From positions 582,028 to 646,027 of the forward strand of contig CAVOUB010000003.1 of assembly GCA_963699495.1 (NCBI GenBank): a stretch of DNA of 64,000 bases, given 5' to 3'. Positions 52,923 to 60,964 of the stretch are shown in pieces (position 1 is the first letter of the stretch; the number at the start of each line of letters is the position of its first letter). Both the position numbers and the translations under genes were made by a program. Source of the stretch: JAIBJN01 sp963699495 (GTDB lineage: Bacteria > Actinomycetota > Thermoleophilia > Gaiellales > Gaiellaceae). The notes beneath the pieces are model-generated. The model saw only the letters and a list, made by a program, of their open reading frames with translations, made no database searches and was not told where the DNA came from.

Positions 52923-53117
52923 CTACTGCTGAGCGCACTGCCGCCTGCGTCTCGCCTCGACCTCCTTCGGTGAGTCGGTCATTCCGAAGCCATTCCGGTG
53001 CGTGCTGGCGAGCTCTCGGATGAACGCGCTCTCGTTGGCCTGGCGTTGCGAGGCTAGGCATTTCGCGAGCGCGCTTGCTTCGCCGAAGCTGTCGGTGAAG
53101 TCACTCGGGAAGGTCAC
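52923..53117 (-). CDS. Possible small protein, 64 residues
   Basis: GTG 53117: TFPSDFTDSFGEASALAKCL, SQRQANESAFIRELASTHRN and a basic end EVEARRRRQCAQQ. It lies 64 bases downstream of the lipoprotein gene on the same strand. Composition is protein-like, but there is no binding site or known family, so it could be the end of a degraded gene. It occupies most of the 52888-53181 gap. Confidence 0.35.
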   Translation of the reverse strand: MTFPSDFTDSFGEASALAKCLASQRQANESAFIRELASTHRNGFGMTDSPKEVEARRRRQCAQQ

Positions 53118-53181
53118 GGCTCGCGGCAACGCCCATCGAGCCGGTCGCCATGGGATGCGCTTCGCTTCTGGCCGCGAGCGC

Positions 53182-53805
53182 TCAGGGCGTCGGTTCCATG
53201 ACGAAGAACCACCACCTGCCGTCGGCGAGGATTCCCAGGCGCGGGGCGACGTAGCCCGTCTCGGGCTGGAAGGCGGCTTTGAGTCCGGGCTCACCGAGAA
53301 GCATCACCAGCGCATTCCTCTCCACTGTCGACATGTCCTCCGGCGCGGAGTCCGCCGTGAACCTTGGCCACTGGTAGAGCGTCCCCTCGTTGGTCTCCCT
53401 CACTGCGTGGGGCATGGCCAACAGCACCGCCATCGCTTCGAGCGGCGCGGTTCCTTGTTCGCGCCAACGCGCTACGGGGTCGACTCCGAAGCCGGCGTCG
53501 GACAGGAAGACCCGGGCATCCACGACTGGCTCAAGGGCGTCGTAATCCAGCGCGCTCGCCGCAGCCAGGATGGCTGCGCGGGTTTGCGCGACCGAACCCG
53601 GGAGCTCCTCGTCGGTGGTGACGGGCTCAGGTTCCGGATCGGTCGCCACGACAGTTTCCGCAGGACCAGCGGTCGAGCTCTCGGAAGCCGAGACTGGTTC
53701 GTCGCCGCCGCACGCCGATCCGAGGGCGAACGCTGCCAGCGCGACCGCAGCGCCCGCGCGGGCGAGGGCCACGTCCTGCCTTCCATCGCCACCGCTCTTT
53801 CCCAC
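53182..53805 (-). CDS. Putative lipoprotein, unknown function
   Basis: 207 residues. Signal peptide with lipobox: a hydrophobic run AGAAVALAAFALGSAC then GGDE, Cys at about residue 33. An acidic, Pro/Thr-rich linker (ATDPEPEPVTTDEELPG) leads to a globular domain TRAAILAAASALDYDALEPV, with WREQGTAPLEAMAVLLAM and RLGILADGRWWFFVMEP. A surface-anchored protein; the globular part is not a family I recognise. Confidence 0.75.
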   Translation of the reverse strand: MGKSGGDGRQDVALARAGAAVALAAFALGSACGGDEPVSASESSTAGPAETVVATDPEPEPVTTDEELPGSVAQTRAAILAAASALDYDALEPVVDARVFLSDAGFGVDPVARWREQGTAPLEAMAVLLAMPHAVRETNEGTLYQWPRFTADSAPEDMSTVERNALVMLLGEPGLKAAFQPETGYVAPRLGILADGRWWFFVMEPTP

Positions 53806-54163
53806 CCTCGCTCCCTCGCCTCAAGTCCAACGTAGCACCAGGAAGCTCGCGCGGAAGAGGCGACTTGTCACTTCTGGTGAAGGGTCAGGAACCTCCTGCT
53901 TGTATGCCCGCGATGCGGGCGTCGCGGCCCGTGGTGCCGGCGTGGCGGCCAAGGCGTCGCCGTTTGCGCTGCGGGGAATGTCGAGGACAGAGCAGGGCGT
54001 GCCTGGCAGGCCGAGTGGCTCGCCGATCGGCTCGGATTCAGCGGTGCAGCGAGATAGCGGTGTGATCCCAGCGGCCCTTGACACCCTCGACCACCGGGGA
54101 CTTGACGGATTACCTACTGGTGAGATCAGAATGCTGACTGGCTCAGCGACACGAGGGGACGCG
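53806..54163. other. 358-bp stretch without a supported gene
   Basis: Open frames here are shadows with no start signals. Near the right end ACTTGACGGATTACC (about 54099) offers a TTGACG -35-like box upstream of the 45-residue ORF and nitrilase, but no convincing -10 box follows. Nothing else recognised. Confidence 0.3.
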
Positions 54164-54301
54164 ATGCTGAACAGGCACGAGACCGAGCACAAGAGCGCTT
54201 CGCCGCCAAGCGGCCACGATGGCTGGGTCGTGGGCGACGATCCGGTCGTGGTGGTCGACTGGTACGTCTCCAGCAACCACGCGAAGAGCAGCCGACGATG
54301 A
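54164..54301 (+). CDS. Small ORF coupled to the nitrilase gene
   Basis: 45 residues from ATG 54164 (GAGGGG upstream): HDGWVVGDDPVVVVDWYVSS in the middle, polar ends. Its stop overlaps the nitrilase start (ATGA), the usual sign of translational coupling. Too short for the usual gene-length cutoff. No family recognised; may be a leader or a small subunit. Confidence 0.5.
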   Translation: MLNRHETEHKSASPPSGHDGWVVGDDPVVVVDWYVSSNHAKSSRR

Positions 54302-55320
54302 CCGTGCTTCGGGTCGCGGCGGTGCAGGCGGCGCCGGTCCTCATGGACCGGGAAGCCACGCTCGCTCGCGTGGCTGATCTCACCCGTCGCGCCGCGGCCG
54401 ACGGCGCCGAGCTCGTCGTTTTCCCCGAGGCGTTCGTCCCGGGGCCGCCGGTGTGGATCGACACCGCTCGGATCTGGGACGGTGACGAGGAGTGGTACGG
54501 GTTGCTCGCCGACCAGGCAGTCGTCGTGCCGAGCCCGGCGACCGCCAGGCTCGGTGACATCGCCCGCGAAGCGGGTGTCTGGCTTGTCGTAGGCGTCGAC
54601 GAGCGCGAAGGTGGGACGATCTACAACACACTCCTGTACTTCGCCCCGGACGGGACGCTCGCGGACACCCACCGGAAGCTGATGCCAACCGGATCGGAGC
54701 GGACTGTCTGGGGGATGGGCGACGGATCCACGCTGCGACCGATCGCGACGCCGTTCGGTCGGCTCGGCGGGCTGATCTGCTGGGAGAACTACATGCCGCT
54801 GGCGCGCTTTCACATGTACGCGCAGGGCGTGGACGTCTGGGTCGCGCCGACGCTCGCGACCGGCGACGTCTGGGTGGCGACGATGCGGCACCTGGCTCGG
54901 GAGGGGCGGATGTTTGTGATCGGGGTCAACCCGTGCATCCACGCCGATCAGATCCCGGCCTCGATGCCCCGCCCCGACGCGCTCTACCCGCCCGAGGATC
55001 GCGAACAGGACGGCGGCTGGCTCATGCCCGGCAACACGGTCATCGTCGACCCGAAGGGCACGGTGATGGCGGGGCCGGTGCGCGAGGCGGAGCGCATCGT
55101 GACCGCCGAGCTCGACTTGGACCTCGTCCGCACCGAGCATCGGTTCTTCGATCCCGTGGGTCACTACAACCGCCCCGACGTCTTCCGCTTGGCCGTCGAT
55201 ACGGCGCCGCGGCCCGCCGTTGTGGAGATGGATGCTCTGAACCACCTCGACCGAGGACCGGCGAAGCCTGCTAGTGACGATCAAGCCACGGCCGCAGGCG
55301 GGTACGTGACCAACACCTGA
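54298..55320 (+). CDS. Nitrilase-superfamily enzyme (aliphatic nitrilase type)
   Basis: 340 residues. Catalytic triad E44 (VVFPEAFVPG), K127 (DTHRKLMPTGSERTVWG) and C161 (GGLICWENYMPLARF), in the sequence context typical of branch 1 nitrilases: CWENYMPL is the nitrilase rather than amidase signature. Members convert nitriles to carboxylic acids plus ammonia and form spirals of dimers. No signal peptide. The C-terminal 30 residues are low complexity. The 45-residue upstream ORF is coupled to it. Confidence 0.92.
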   Translation: MTVLRVAAVQAAPVLMDREATLARVADLTRRAAADGAELVVFPEAFVPGPPVWIDTARIWDGDEEWYGLLADQAVVVPSPATARLGDIAREAGVWLVVGVDEREGGTIYNTLLYFAPDGTLADTHRKLMPTGSERTVWGMGDGSTLRPIATPFGRLGGLICWENYMPLARFHMYAQGVDVWVAPTLATGDVWVATMRHLAREGRMFVIGVNPCIHADQIPASMPRPDALYPPEDREQDGGWLMPGNTVIVDPKGTVMAGPVREAERIVTAELDLDLVRTEHRFFDPVGHYNRPDVFRLAVDTAPRPAVVEMDALNHLDRGPAKPASDDQATAAGGYVTNT

Positions 55321-55524
55321 CGCCGCCTGGATTGCAGCGAAACGGTGTGCTCGAGGGGCCCGCGCGGTGGGATTCCGCCTCGTACAGCGAGAACCCAGCG
55401 CTTCCTGGGGTCGTTGTAGTACAGCGCCTGGGTCGGGGAGAAATCGAACCGGCGCGGCCTGCCGATTCGATTTACCCGCGGGATGTAGCGATGTTGCGAT
55501 CCATATTTGGCTCAACCAAGCCGA

Positions 55525-55635
55525 TGGAGGCGGCGGGAATCGAACCCGCGTCCAAACTCGCCCACAAGACCTAGAAGACGAGGCATGCTAGAAATCACTT
55601 CGCTGCTCCGGTGCCTCGCAGCCCCAGATTGCGAC
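55525..55635 (-). repeat. tmRNA/tRNA 3'-end repeat, copy 5, with conserved stem block
   Basis: Core 55525-55550 matches the consensus exactly. The adjoining block to 55635 matches copies 4 and 6 (CTCGCCCACAAGACC; inner stem CGAGGCA 55579-55585 with TGCCTCG 55612-55618; CAGCCCCAGATTGCGAC end). Flanking non-coding DNA from 55321 to 55771 holds no gene that I can support. Confidence 0.78.
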
Positions 55636-55771
55636 TAGGCCGCCAGCCGCATCCGGTTTTTCGCTTAGCGCCTGACCGAGCGTCGAAGACCGAAGTCCGA
55701 CAGCGCGCTTCAAGCACTCTCGACGATGGGCCATCCGTCTCGGCGACCCGCGGATGGCCGCCGAGCTGTCG

Positions 55772-57178
55772 CTACGGCTCGATGTTCTGGTTCAGCCGGA
55801 AGAAGTTCGTCGGGTCGTATGCGCGCTTCAGCTCGACCAAGCGCTCGTACTGCCGGTCGCCGTAGGCCTGGCGCACCCGCTCGGCCCCCTCGTCGCCCAG
55901 AAAGTTGAGGTAGACGCGCCCGCCCGCATGCGGCTGCATGGCCGAGAAGAAGTCCCACGCCCAGGCGACATGCCGCTCGCCCTCGGGGTCGCCCTCGGTC
56001 CAGACCGCGTTGATGTTCACGTTGTGGGCCGCGTCGCGCTGGCTGAACGCGGTCTCGCTCTCTCCCGCGCGGGCGAGGGCGCCCCCGAGCTGGAAGACGA
56101 TGCAGTACGACTTCGGCGAGGTGAACGCCGAGGCGTGTTCGACGAGCGTGTCGATCGCGTCGTCTGTGAGCGGCGGCAGCTCGACCGACTTCCAGTAGCG
56201 GTGCCAGCCGTGCGGGACGAACGGGTCGAACATCGACTGCAGCGCGGTGTAGAGCTTCGGCTCGAGCAAGTCGACGATCGGGTTGCCGAACTCCTTCAGC
56301 CGCCGCACCACCTCGACCCCGTCCTCGGGCGCGCCCGCATAGCAGGCCCCGACCATCACGATCGGCTTGCCGTGCACGTCCTCGGGCAGGAAGGGGAGCG
56401 GCTGGGCCACGCTCAGCTCGAAGATCGTCGTCAACTCGTCGGGCGCTGTGGCGATGAACTCCCGGTAGAAGGCGAGCACCTCCCGGGCATCCTCGAGGGG
56501 ATGAAAGATCGGCCCGGCGAGCACGATCGGCCCCACCGGGTGAAGCCGGTACTCGAACGAGGTCACGACCCCGAAGTTCCCGCCGCCGCCGCGGATTCCC
56601 CAGAAGAGGTCGGGGTTCTCATCCCCGCTCGCGGCGAGGAGCTCGCCCTCCGCCGTCACCAGGTCGACCGAGAGGAGGTTGTCGACCGTCGCGCCGTGCT
56701 TTCGCATGAGCCAGCCGATGCCTCCGCCAAGGGTGAGGCCCGCGATGCCGGTGTGGGTGACGATCCCGCCTACTGTCGCCAGGCCGTGAAGCTGCGTCTC
56801 GCGGTCGAGCTCGCCCCAGAGCACGCCGGCCTCGGCCCTGGCGGTGCGCGCCGCCGAATCGACCCTGATCCCTTTCATCGGCGAAAGGTCGATCACGAGG
56901 CCGCCGTCGCAGAGCGCATGACCACCGACGCCGTGGCCGCCGGAGCGCACTGCCACAAGTAGGTCACGCTCGCGCGCGAAGCGAACCGCCGCGACGACGT
57001 CGGCGACTCCGGTGCAGCGAGCGACGAAGGCTGGGCGGCGGTCGATCGCACCGTTCCAGATCGCGCGCGCGGCGTCGTAGCCTTCATCGTCGGGAGCGAT
57101 CACCGGGCCGCGGATAGAGTCGCGCAGACGCTCGAGGTCGGTGGTCGCCGCCGCCAGTGTTGTCGTTTCGGTGATCAT
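55772..57178 (-). CDS. FAD-linked oxidase (berberine-bridge-enzyme-like, BBE domain)
   Basis: 468 residues from ATG 57178. PCMH-type FAD-binding domain: AVRSGGHGVGGHALCDGGLV carries the His for 8-alpha covalent flavin attachment, and GLTLGGGIGWLMRKHG with ENPDLFWGIRGGGGNFGVV follow. The Cys used for bicovalent attachment in some relatives is replaced (THTGIAG). The C-terminal BBE segment is VYLNFLGDEGAERVRQAYGD then YDPTNFFRLNQNI. No signal peptide. Oxidises alcohols, sugars or secondary metabolites with O2 in characterised relatives. Divergent from, and presumably controlled by, the HxlR-type regulator. Confidence 0.9.
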   Translation of the reverse strand: MITETTTLAAATTDLERLRDSIRGPVIAPDDEGYDAARAIWNGAIDRRPAFVARCTGVADVVAAVRFARERDLLVAVRSGGHGVGGHALCDGGLVIDLSPMKGIRVDSAARTARAEAGVLWGELDRETQLHGLATVGGIVTHTGIAGLTLGGGIGWLMRKHGATVDNLLSVDLVTAEGELLAASGDENPDLFWGIRGGGGNFGVVTSFEYRLHPVGPIVLAGPIFHPLEDAREVLAFYREFIATAPDELTTIFELSVAQPLPFLPEDVHGKPIVMVGACYAGAPEDGVEVVRRLKEFGNPIVDLLEPKLYTALQSMFDPFVPHGWHRYWKSVELPPLTDDAIDTLVEHASAFTSPKSYCIVFQLGGALARAGESETAFSQRDAAHNVNINAVWTEGDPEGERHVAWAWDFFSAMQPHAGGRVYLNFLGDEGAERVRQAYGDRQYERLVELKRAYDPTNFFRLNQNIEP

Positions 57179-57222
57179 GTCGCCCACGCTACGCCGGTGT
57201 CCCGCCACGGACTAGACCGAAT

Positions 57223-57242
57223 TTCGAACCAAGTGGTTCGAA
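57223..57242. promoter_or_regulatory. Operator between the FAD oxidase and HxlR genes
   Basis: Perfect 9-bp arms TTCGAACCA (57223-57231) and TGGTTCGAA (57234-57242) with a 2-base centre, followed by a third half-like TTCCGAACC. It sits in the 105-bp divergent promoter. The likely ligand is the dimeric HxlR regulator. Confidence 0.75.
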
Positions 57243-57283
57243 TTCCGAACCTGGACAGCATTCGGGGCTAGCATTCCCGGAGG

Positions 57284-58048
57284 ATGCGGAGTTATTCGCA
57301 GTACTGCCCGATCGCCAAGGCGAGCGAGATCCTCGGCGACCGCTGGACACTTCTGATCGTGCGCGAGATGCTGGGCGGCGCGAGCGGGTTCAACGAGCTC
57401 CAGCGCGGCCTGCCGGGGATCTCGCGCTCCGTCCTCGCCGATCGGCTTCGCTCGCTCGAGCGGGCCGAGATCGTCGAGCGGCGCACCGGCCCCAAGGGGA
57501 GGACCCTGGACTATCGCCTGACGCTCGCCGGCCGGGACCTGGAGGCGGTCGTGCAGGCGATCGGGGAGTGGGGCGTGACCTGGTCGTTCACCGATCCCCG
57601 CCCCGAGGAGCTAGACCCCGACCTCTTGATCGTCTGGATGGCCCGCCACGTCGATCGTGAGCAGCTTCCCCCGGCTCGCACGGTGGTCCGGTTCGACTTC
57701 CGCGACCCGGCCAAGCGCTACTGGATGGTTCTCGAGCCCTCCGAGGTCTCGGTCTGCCTCCAGCACCCCGGGTTCGACGTCGACCTCAAGGTCACGGTGG
57801 ACACTGCAACCCTCTACCGCGTCTATCTGGGGCGCGCCGAGCTCGCCGGCGCGCTCCGAGCTAGCAAGCTGACCATGAGCGGGCCGAGAGCGCTTCAGCG
57901 CGGGTTCGGACGCTGGTTCGCCTGGAGCGCGTTCGCACCCGCCAGCCGGCGGGCCGACGAGCGCCGGAGGGCAGCGTCACGACTCGCGGGCCCCCAGAGA
58001 GTGCGGGTCGAACAGTCGCTGCCAACGCATCCTCGCTCCAGAGCATGA
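57284..58048 (+). CDS. HxlR-family regulator with a C-terminal SCP2-like domain
   Basis: 254 residues from ATG 57284. The N-terminal HxlR winged helix begins YSQYCPIAKASEILGDRWTL, with the conserved Cys8 that in relatives senses oxidants or electrophiles, then LPGISRSVLADRLRSLERAE and the wing KGRTLDYRLT. After residue 120 a strand-rich domain (ARTVVRFDFRDPAKRYWMVL; VCLQHPGFDVDLKVTVDT) has the look of a sterol-carrier (SCP2) fold. This HxlR-SCP2 combination occurs in Actinobacteria; the C-terminal domain may bind a hydrophobic effector. Divergent from the FAD oxidase with a palindromic operator between. Confidence 0.88.
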   Translation: MRSYSQYCPIAKASEILGDRWTLLIVREMLGGASGFNELQRGLPGISRSVLADRLRSLERAEIVERRTGPKGRTLDYRLTLAGRDLEAVVQAIGEWGVTWSFTDPRPEELDPDLLIVWMARHVDREQLPPARTVVRFDFRDPAKRYWMVLEPSEVSVCLQHPGFDVDLKVTVDTATLYRVYLGRAELAGALRASKLTMSGPRALQRGFGRWFAWSAFAPASRRADERRRAASRLAGPQRVRVEQSLPTHPRSRA

Positions 58049-58558
58049 GCGAGGGGAGCGCCGTCTGCGAAGCCCGACTGAGGGTGTGAGGCGCGACGTT
58101 TCCGCGGCGGGCGGACCCCACCGGGGATTGGTGTCGCAGAAGTTGGGGAGCCTCCCCACACCGTCCACGCGACATCTCGCCTAGCCGACCCGATGGAGGC
58201 GGCGGGAATCGAACCCACGTCGAAGTCGCCCACAAGCCCCAGCAGGCGAGGCACTCGCGACCTCGCGTCCCTGAGGTGGTGCCTCGCAACCCCACATTGC
58301 GACAAGGCAGACCGCCGCGTCAGCGTCCGCTCTCTCGAGCGATGGCCAGAATGTGATGGTAGGCGTGATCGTCGTCGTGCCAGGGGCCTTCGACGTCTCC
58401 CTCGAACCCTCCGGGCGACCGCCATTCCGTCGGCCGGGGCTCGGAAGCACTGCCGATCCGCGACCAAGCGTACCGGGCCTGACGCTTCAGCCCCTCTCTG
58501 AGTCTTAGCGGCCATTTCGAGGCTCGCAAACTTTCCCTTACAGAGTTACGCTCTGCTG
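58049..58558. other. 510-bp gap containing repeat copy 6
   Basis: 58049-58193 shows no gene. 58194-58303 is repeat copy 6 (listed separately). 58304-58558 contains only short, low-quality frames on both strands; a minus-strand run here reads DNA-like low complexity rather than protein. No promoter was convincing apart from an AT-rich stretch just before the next ATG (CTTTCCCTTACAGAGTTACG, about 58530). Confidence 0.4.
58194..58303 (-). repeat. tmRNA/tRNA 3'-end repeat, copy 6, with conserved stem block
   Basis: Core 58194-58219 with one mismatch (AACCCACG). The adjoining block has the best stem of the three: GCGAGGCAC (58246-58254) with GTGCCTCGC (58279-58287), and outer GTCGC (58225-58229) with GCGAC (58299-58303). 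Same block as at copies 4 and 5. Confidence 0.78.
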
Positions 58559-58873
58559 ATGGCGGCCGCGGCGACACTAGTCATGTGGTTTCAGCTCCGC
58601 TCGCCGGAGCTGGCCGAGGAGTTTGAGCGTCTGATGGCCAGCGATCGGGACATCGTCCATAGCTCGCTGGAGACGATGCCGGATTGGCGATTGACGCGGC
58701 CGACGGATGTACCCGGACAGGCCACTGAATCAGCCGATTACGTGCTGATCGCGGAGATCGTCAACATCGAGCACTGGCAGCAACAAGCGGAGCAACGGGT
58801 CCAGGCCTTGGCGGATGACTTGGAGCATCTGGTGTCCAGCCGGAGGATGCTCGTCCTCGAACGCATCCTTTGA
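58559..58873 (+). CDS. Hypothetical protein, possible dimeric alpha-beta-barrel fold
   Basis: 104 residues from ATG 58559. TLVMWFQLRSPELAEEFERL, then SADYVLIAEIVNIEHWQQQA and a last strand RRMLVLERI. The strand-helix-strand-strand-helix-strand order suits a ferredoxin-like dimeric barrel (antibiotic-monooxygenase or EthD-like), but catalytic residues cannot be picked out. Alone in its neighbourhood. Confidence 0.55.
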   Translation: MAAAATLVMWFQLRSPELAEEFERLMASDRDIVHSSLETMPDWRLTRPTDVPGQATESADYVLIAEIVNIEHWQQQAEQRVQALADDLEHLVSSRRMLVLERIL

Positions 58874-59375
58874 AAATAAGCTTCAGCTCTGACGGATACG
58901 GACCGACAGGGCGCTGCTAGATCGAGGCCGACAAGCCACGCCCCGGTCGTGAACTACAAGGGCTGCGAATGATCGACCAGCGCTAGCCGAGCGAAGAACA
59001 AAGCTCAGCCCGGCGGTCCCCAGCCGCGCCGCCCCCAAGCTAGCGGAGACCACACGCTCAGAGGACATTCCTGAACGCTGGCCCAGCCGAGGGCAGTTGG
59101 GCTCATGCATCGAGAGATCCCGACTGCAGAGCGCGACCGCGAGCCATCCGACAAGCTGCGCGCCGAGCGCGAAGCACCCGCGCAGCTGCCGCGTCGGTCA
59201 AATTGCCGGATTCGACGTAAGATCGAGTCGGGTTACTGCTTCCAGGGAGGCCGCCAGTGAGGCAGAGTCTACGGCGATGCTGGTTCCGCACTCGCGGGTC
59301 TAACCGTTCAGAGTTGCGCGACCGAAACCTCAGCATCGCCCATTATCAAGACAGTCGCCTTGGGCGTAGCACGAG
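58874..59375. other. About 500-bp gap without a supported gene
   Basis: Open frames up to 75 codons exist on both strands but lack start signals and have shadow-like composition. Contains dispersed repeat copy c (59063-59090). The stretch just before the next gene (AGACAGTCGCCTTGGGCGTAGCACG, split here for length) shows no clear promoter. Confidence 0.3.
59063..59090. repeat. Dispersed short repeat, copy c
   Basis: Shares GAACGCTGGCCCAGCCGA with the related elements at 10135 and 10652. Intergenic. Confidence 0.35.
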
Positions 59376-59609
59376 ATGATCCAGGTCGGCGCCTACCCCA
59401 GGCGAAGCGATGCAGAGCTCGCGCAGACGGCTCTTGCCGCTGCGGGAATCCCGTCCCTGGTCGCAGCCGACGACGCCGGCGGCGCTTACCCGTTCGACCT
59501 CACGGGCGCCGCGCGTCTTCTCGTCGACGAAGCGGATGCCGAGGACGCCGCAGAGCTCCTGTCCGAGCGTCCCCACGCAAACCGGAAGAAACGAAAGGGG
59601 CCACCATGA
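59376..59609 (+). CDS. DUF2007-like small protein
   Basis: 77 residues from ATG 59376. IQVGAYPRRSDAELAQTALA then GIPSLVAADDAGGAYPFDL and ARLLVDEADAEDAAELLSE match the short DUF2007 (putative signal-transducing protein) fold: strand, helix covering AEL-AQ-L-A-AGI, then LLV-E-D-A-A-LL. The function of the domain is unknown. Overlaps the SDR gene start (ATGA), so it leads a four-gene operon. Confidence 0.75.
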   Translation: MIQVGAYPRRSDAELAQTALAAAGIPSLVAADDAGGAYPFDLTGAARLLVDEADAEDAAELLSERPHANRKKRKGPP

Positions 59610-60385
59610 GGATCGTCGTGATCGGCGGGAGCGGCCTGATCGGGTCGAAGCTCGTCAACAAGCTTCAAGAGCACGGCCACGAAGCAGTGCCGGCCTCACC
59701 AAACACAGGCGTCAACACGCTCACGGGCGAAGGCCTGGCTGAAGCGCTCGAGCAAGCTGCTGTGGTCGTCGACGTGTCGAACTCCCCATCGTTCGAGGAC
59801 GCCGAGGTCCTGCACTTTTTCGAGACATCAACCGGCAATCTGCTCGAGGCCGAAGCCGCCGAAGACGTCGGCCACCACGTCGCGCTGTCGGTCGTGGGAA
59901 CTGAACGTCTCTCTGAAAGCGGCTACTTCCGCGCCAAGATTGCCCAGGAGAAGCTGATCCAGGAATCCTCGATCCCGTACTCGATCGTCCACGCGACGCA
60001 GTTCTTCGAGTTCATCAAGAGCATCGCCGACGCTGCAACCGACGGACACACGGTGCGGCTCGCACCCGTCCTGATCCAGCCCATGGCGGCCGACGACGTC
60101 GCGAGCGCGGTCGGCAGAATCGCTCTGGGATCGCCGGTCAACGGCATCGTCGAACTTGCGGGCCCAGAACAGTTCCGTCTCGACGAGCTCATCGGCCGAA
60201 GCCTCGATGCGCAGAACGATCCACGCGAAGTGATCGCGGATCCACACGCGCGCTACTTCGGAGCTGAACTAAAGGAGCGCACGCTCATCCCCAGCAACGG
60301 CTCGAGCCTCGCCGACACCCGATTCGAAGACTGGCTCAGCCGCGCGACAGCTACGTCGGAAACCACGAGCCTGAAAGGAACCTGA
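59606..60385 (+). CDS. NAD(P)-binding atypical SDR (NmrA/SDR5-like)
   Basis: 259 residues, ATG 59606. Nucleotide-binding motif IVVIGGSGLIGSKLVNKL (GGxGxIG) at the N-terminus; VVVDVSNSPSFEDAE; then HHVALSVVGTERLSESGYFR and AKIAQEKLIQESSIPYSIVH, the region with Y and K positions of atypical SDRs (Y132xxK is kept as Y-F-R-A-K). The C-terminal part binds substrate (PMAADDVASAVGRIALG). Members act as NAD(P)H-dependent reductases or as redox sensors. Coupled to the DUF2007 gene upstream and followed after two bases by a small membrane-protein gene. Confidence 0.88.
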   Translation: MRIVVIGGSGLIGSKLVNKLQEHGHEAVPASPNTGVNTLTGEGLAEALEQAAVVVDVSNSPSFEDAEVLHFFETSTGNLLEAEAAEDVGHHVALSVVGTERLSESGYFRAKIAQEKLIQESSIPYSIVHATQFFEFIKSIADAATDGHTVRLAPVLIQPMAADDVASAVGRIALGSPVNGIVELAGPEQFRLDELIGRSLDAQNDPREVIADPHARYFGAELKERTLIPSNGSSLADTRFEDWLSRATATSETTSLKGT

Positions 60386-60387
60386 GC

Positions 60388-60561
60388 ATGGTTGCAGCTA
60401 CCGTCATCGTGTTCTTGCTGATTGGGCCGTTTTGGTTGATCTGGATGGGCGGGTTCTTGGCCAACGGCCCCGCCGAAGAGATCCGCCGAACGAAGCGCCA
60501 CCGGTTCCTCGGGCCTGGCGGTCCCGACGACCCGTTCGCCGACGATCCGTTCGACGACTAA
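60388..60561 (+). CDS. Small single-pass membrane protein, 57 residues
   Basis: ATG 60388 with AAAGGA nine bases upstream, two bases after the SDR stop. One membrane helix (ATVIVFLLIGPFWLIWMGGF), a basic stretch RRTKRHRFLG, and an acidic tail PDDPFADDPFDD. The stop TAA is followed directly by ATG of the next gene. Short enough to be missed by length cutoffs, but well placed and well initiated. Function unknown. Confidence 0.65.
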   Translation: MVAATVIVFLLIGPFWLIWMGGFLANGPAEEIRRTKRHRFLGPGGPDDPFADDPFDD

Positions 60562-60868
60562 ATGGATCGCTTCGTCCTTACTGCTCGCTTGGAAACCCGA
60601 TGGCCGTCGGCGAGCCCTTGCGCTTCTCGCCGAACACTCGGCTCTCGGCATGGAGGAGCTCGAGACCTACCTGGACCGACACACCATCTTCATGACCGAG
60701 ACTGCGGTCATCTTCCTATTTGAAGGCAAAGGCGCCCCAGAGGCGGTCAGAGCGCTTTTCAACGATCCAGTCCGGTCCACGCTCATCGGCCGCTGGCTAC
60801 CGCTCTTCGACGGACCCCCTAATCAAGCACTAGAGGCGTACTCCTGGGAGCGCGAAGCAGGTAGTTGA
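60562..60868 (+). pseudogene. Small conserved-looking protein, one-base frameshift near 60594
   Basis: Starts ATG 60562 directly after the preceding TAA: DRFVLTARLE. Removing one A from GGAAACCCG (about 60593-60595) joins this to PDGRRRALALLAEHSALGME, then ELETYLDRHTIFMTETAVIF and NDPVRSTLIGRWLPLFDG, ending at 60868 (about 101 residues). The second part alone could start at ATG 60650 (72 residues). The strand-helix pattern suggests a ferredoxin-like fold. Last gene of the SDR operon. Confidence 0.6.
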
Positions 60869-60964
60869 TGCCGAGTCCTACGTTCGTTGGCGAAAACGCC
60901 GGTCCGGTTCCCGCCCAGGCGCTATCTTCGGCCATACAGGCTATTGATGGCTTGAAACCGGAGT

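Noticed and set aside
55430..55480. A second tRNA-like end around GGAGAAATCGAACC
   Set aside because: The presumed T-stem does not pair and the acceptor strand does not resemble a gene end.
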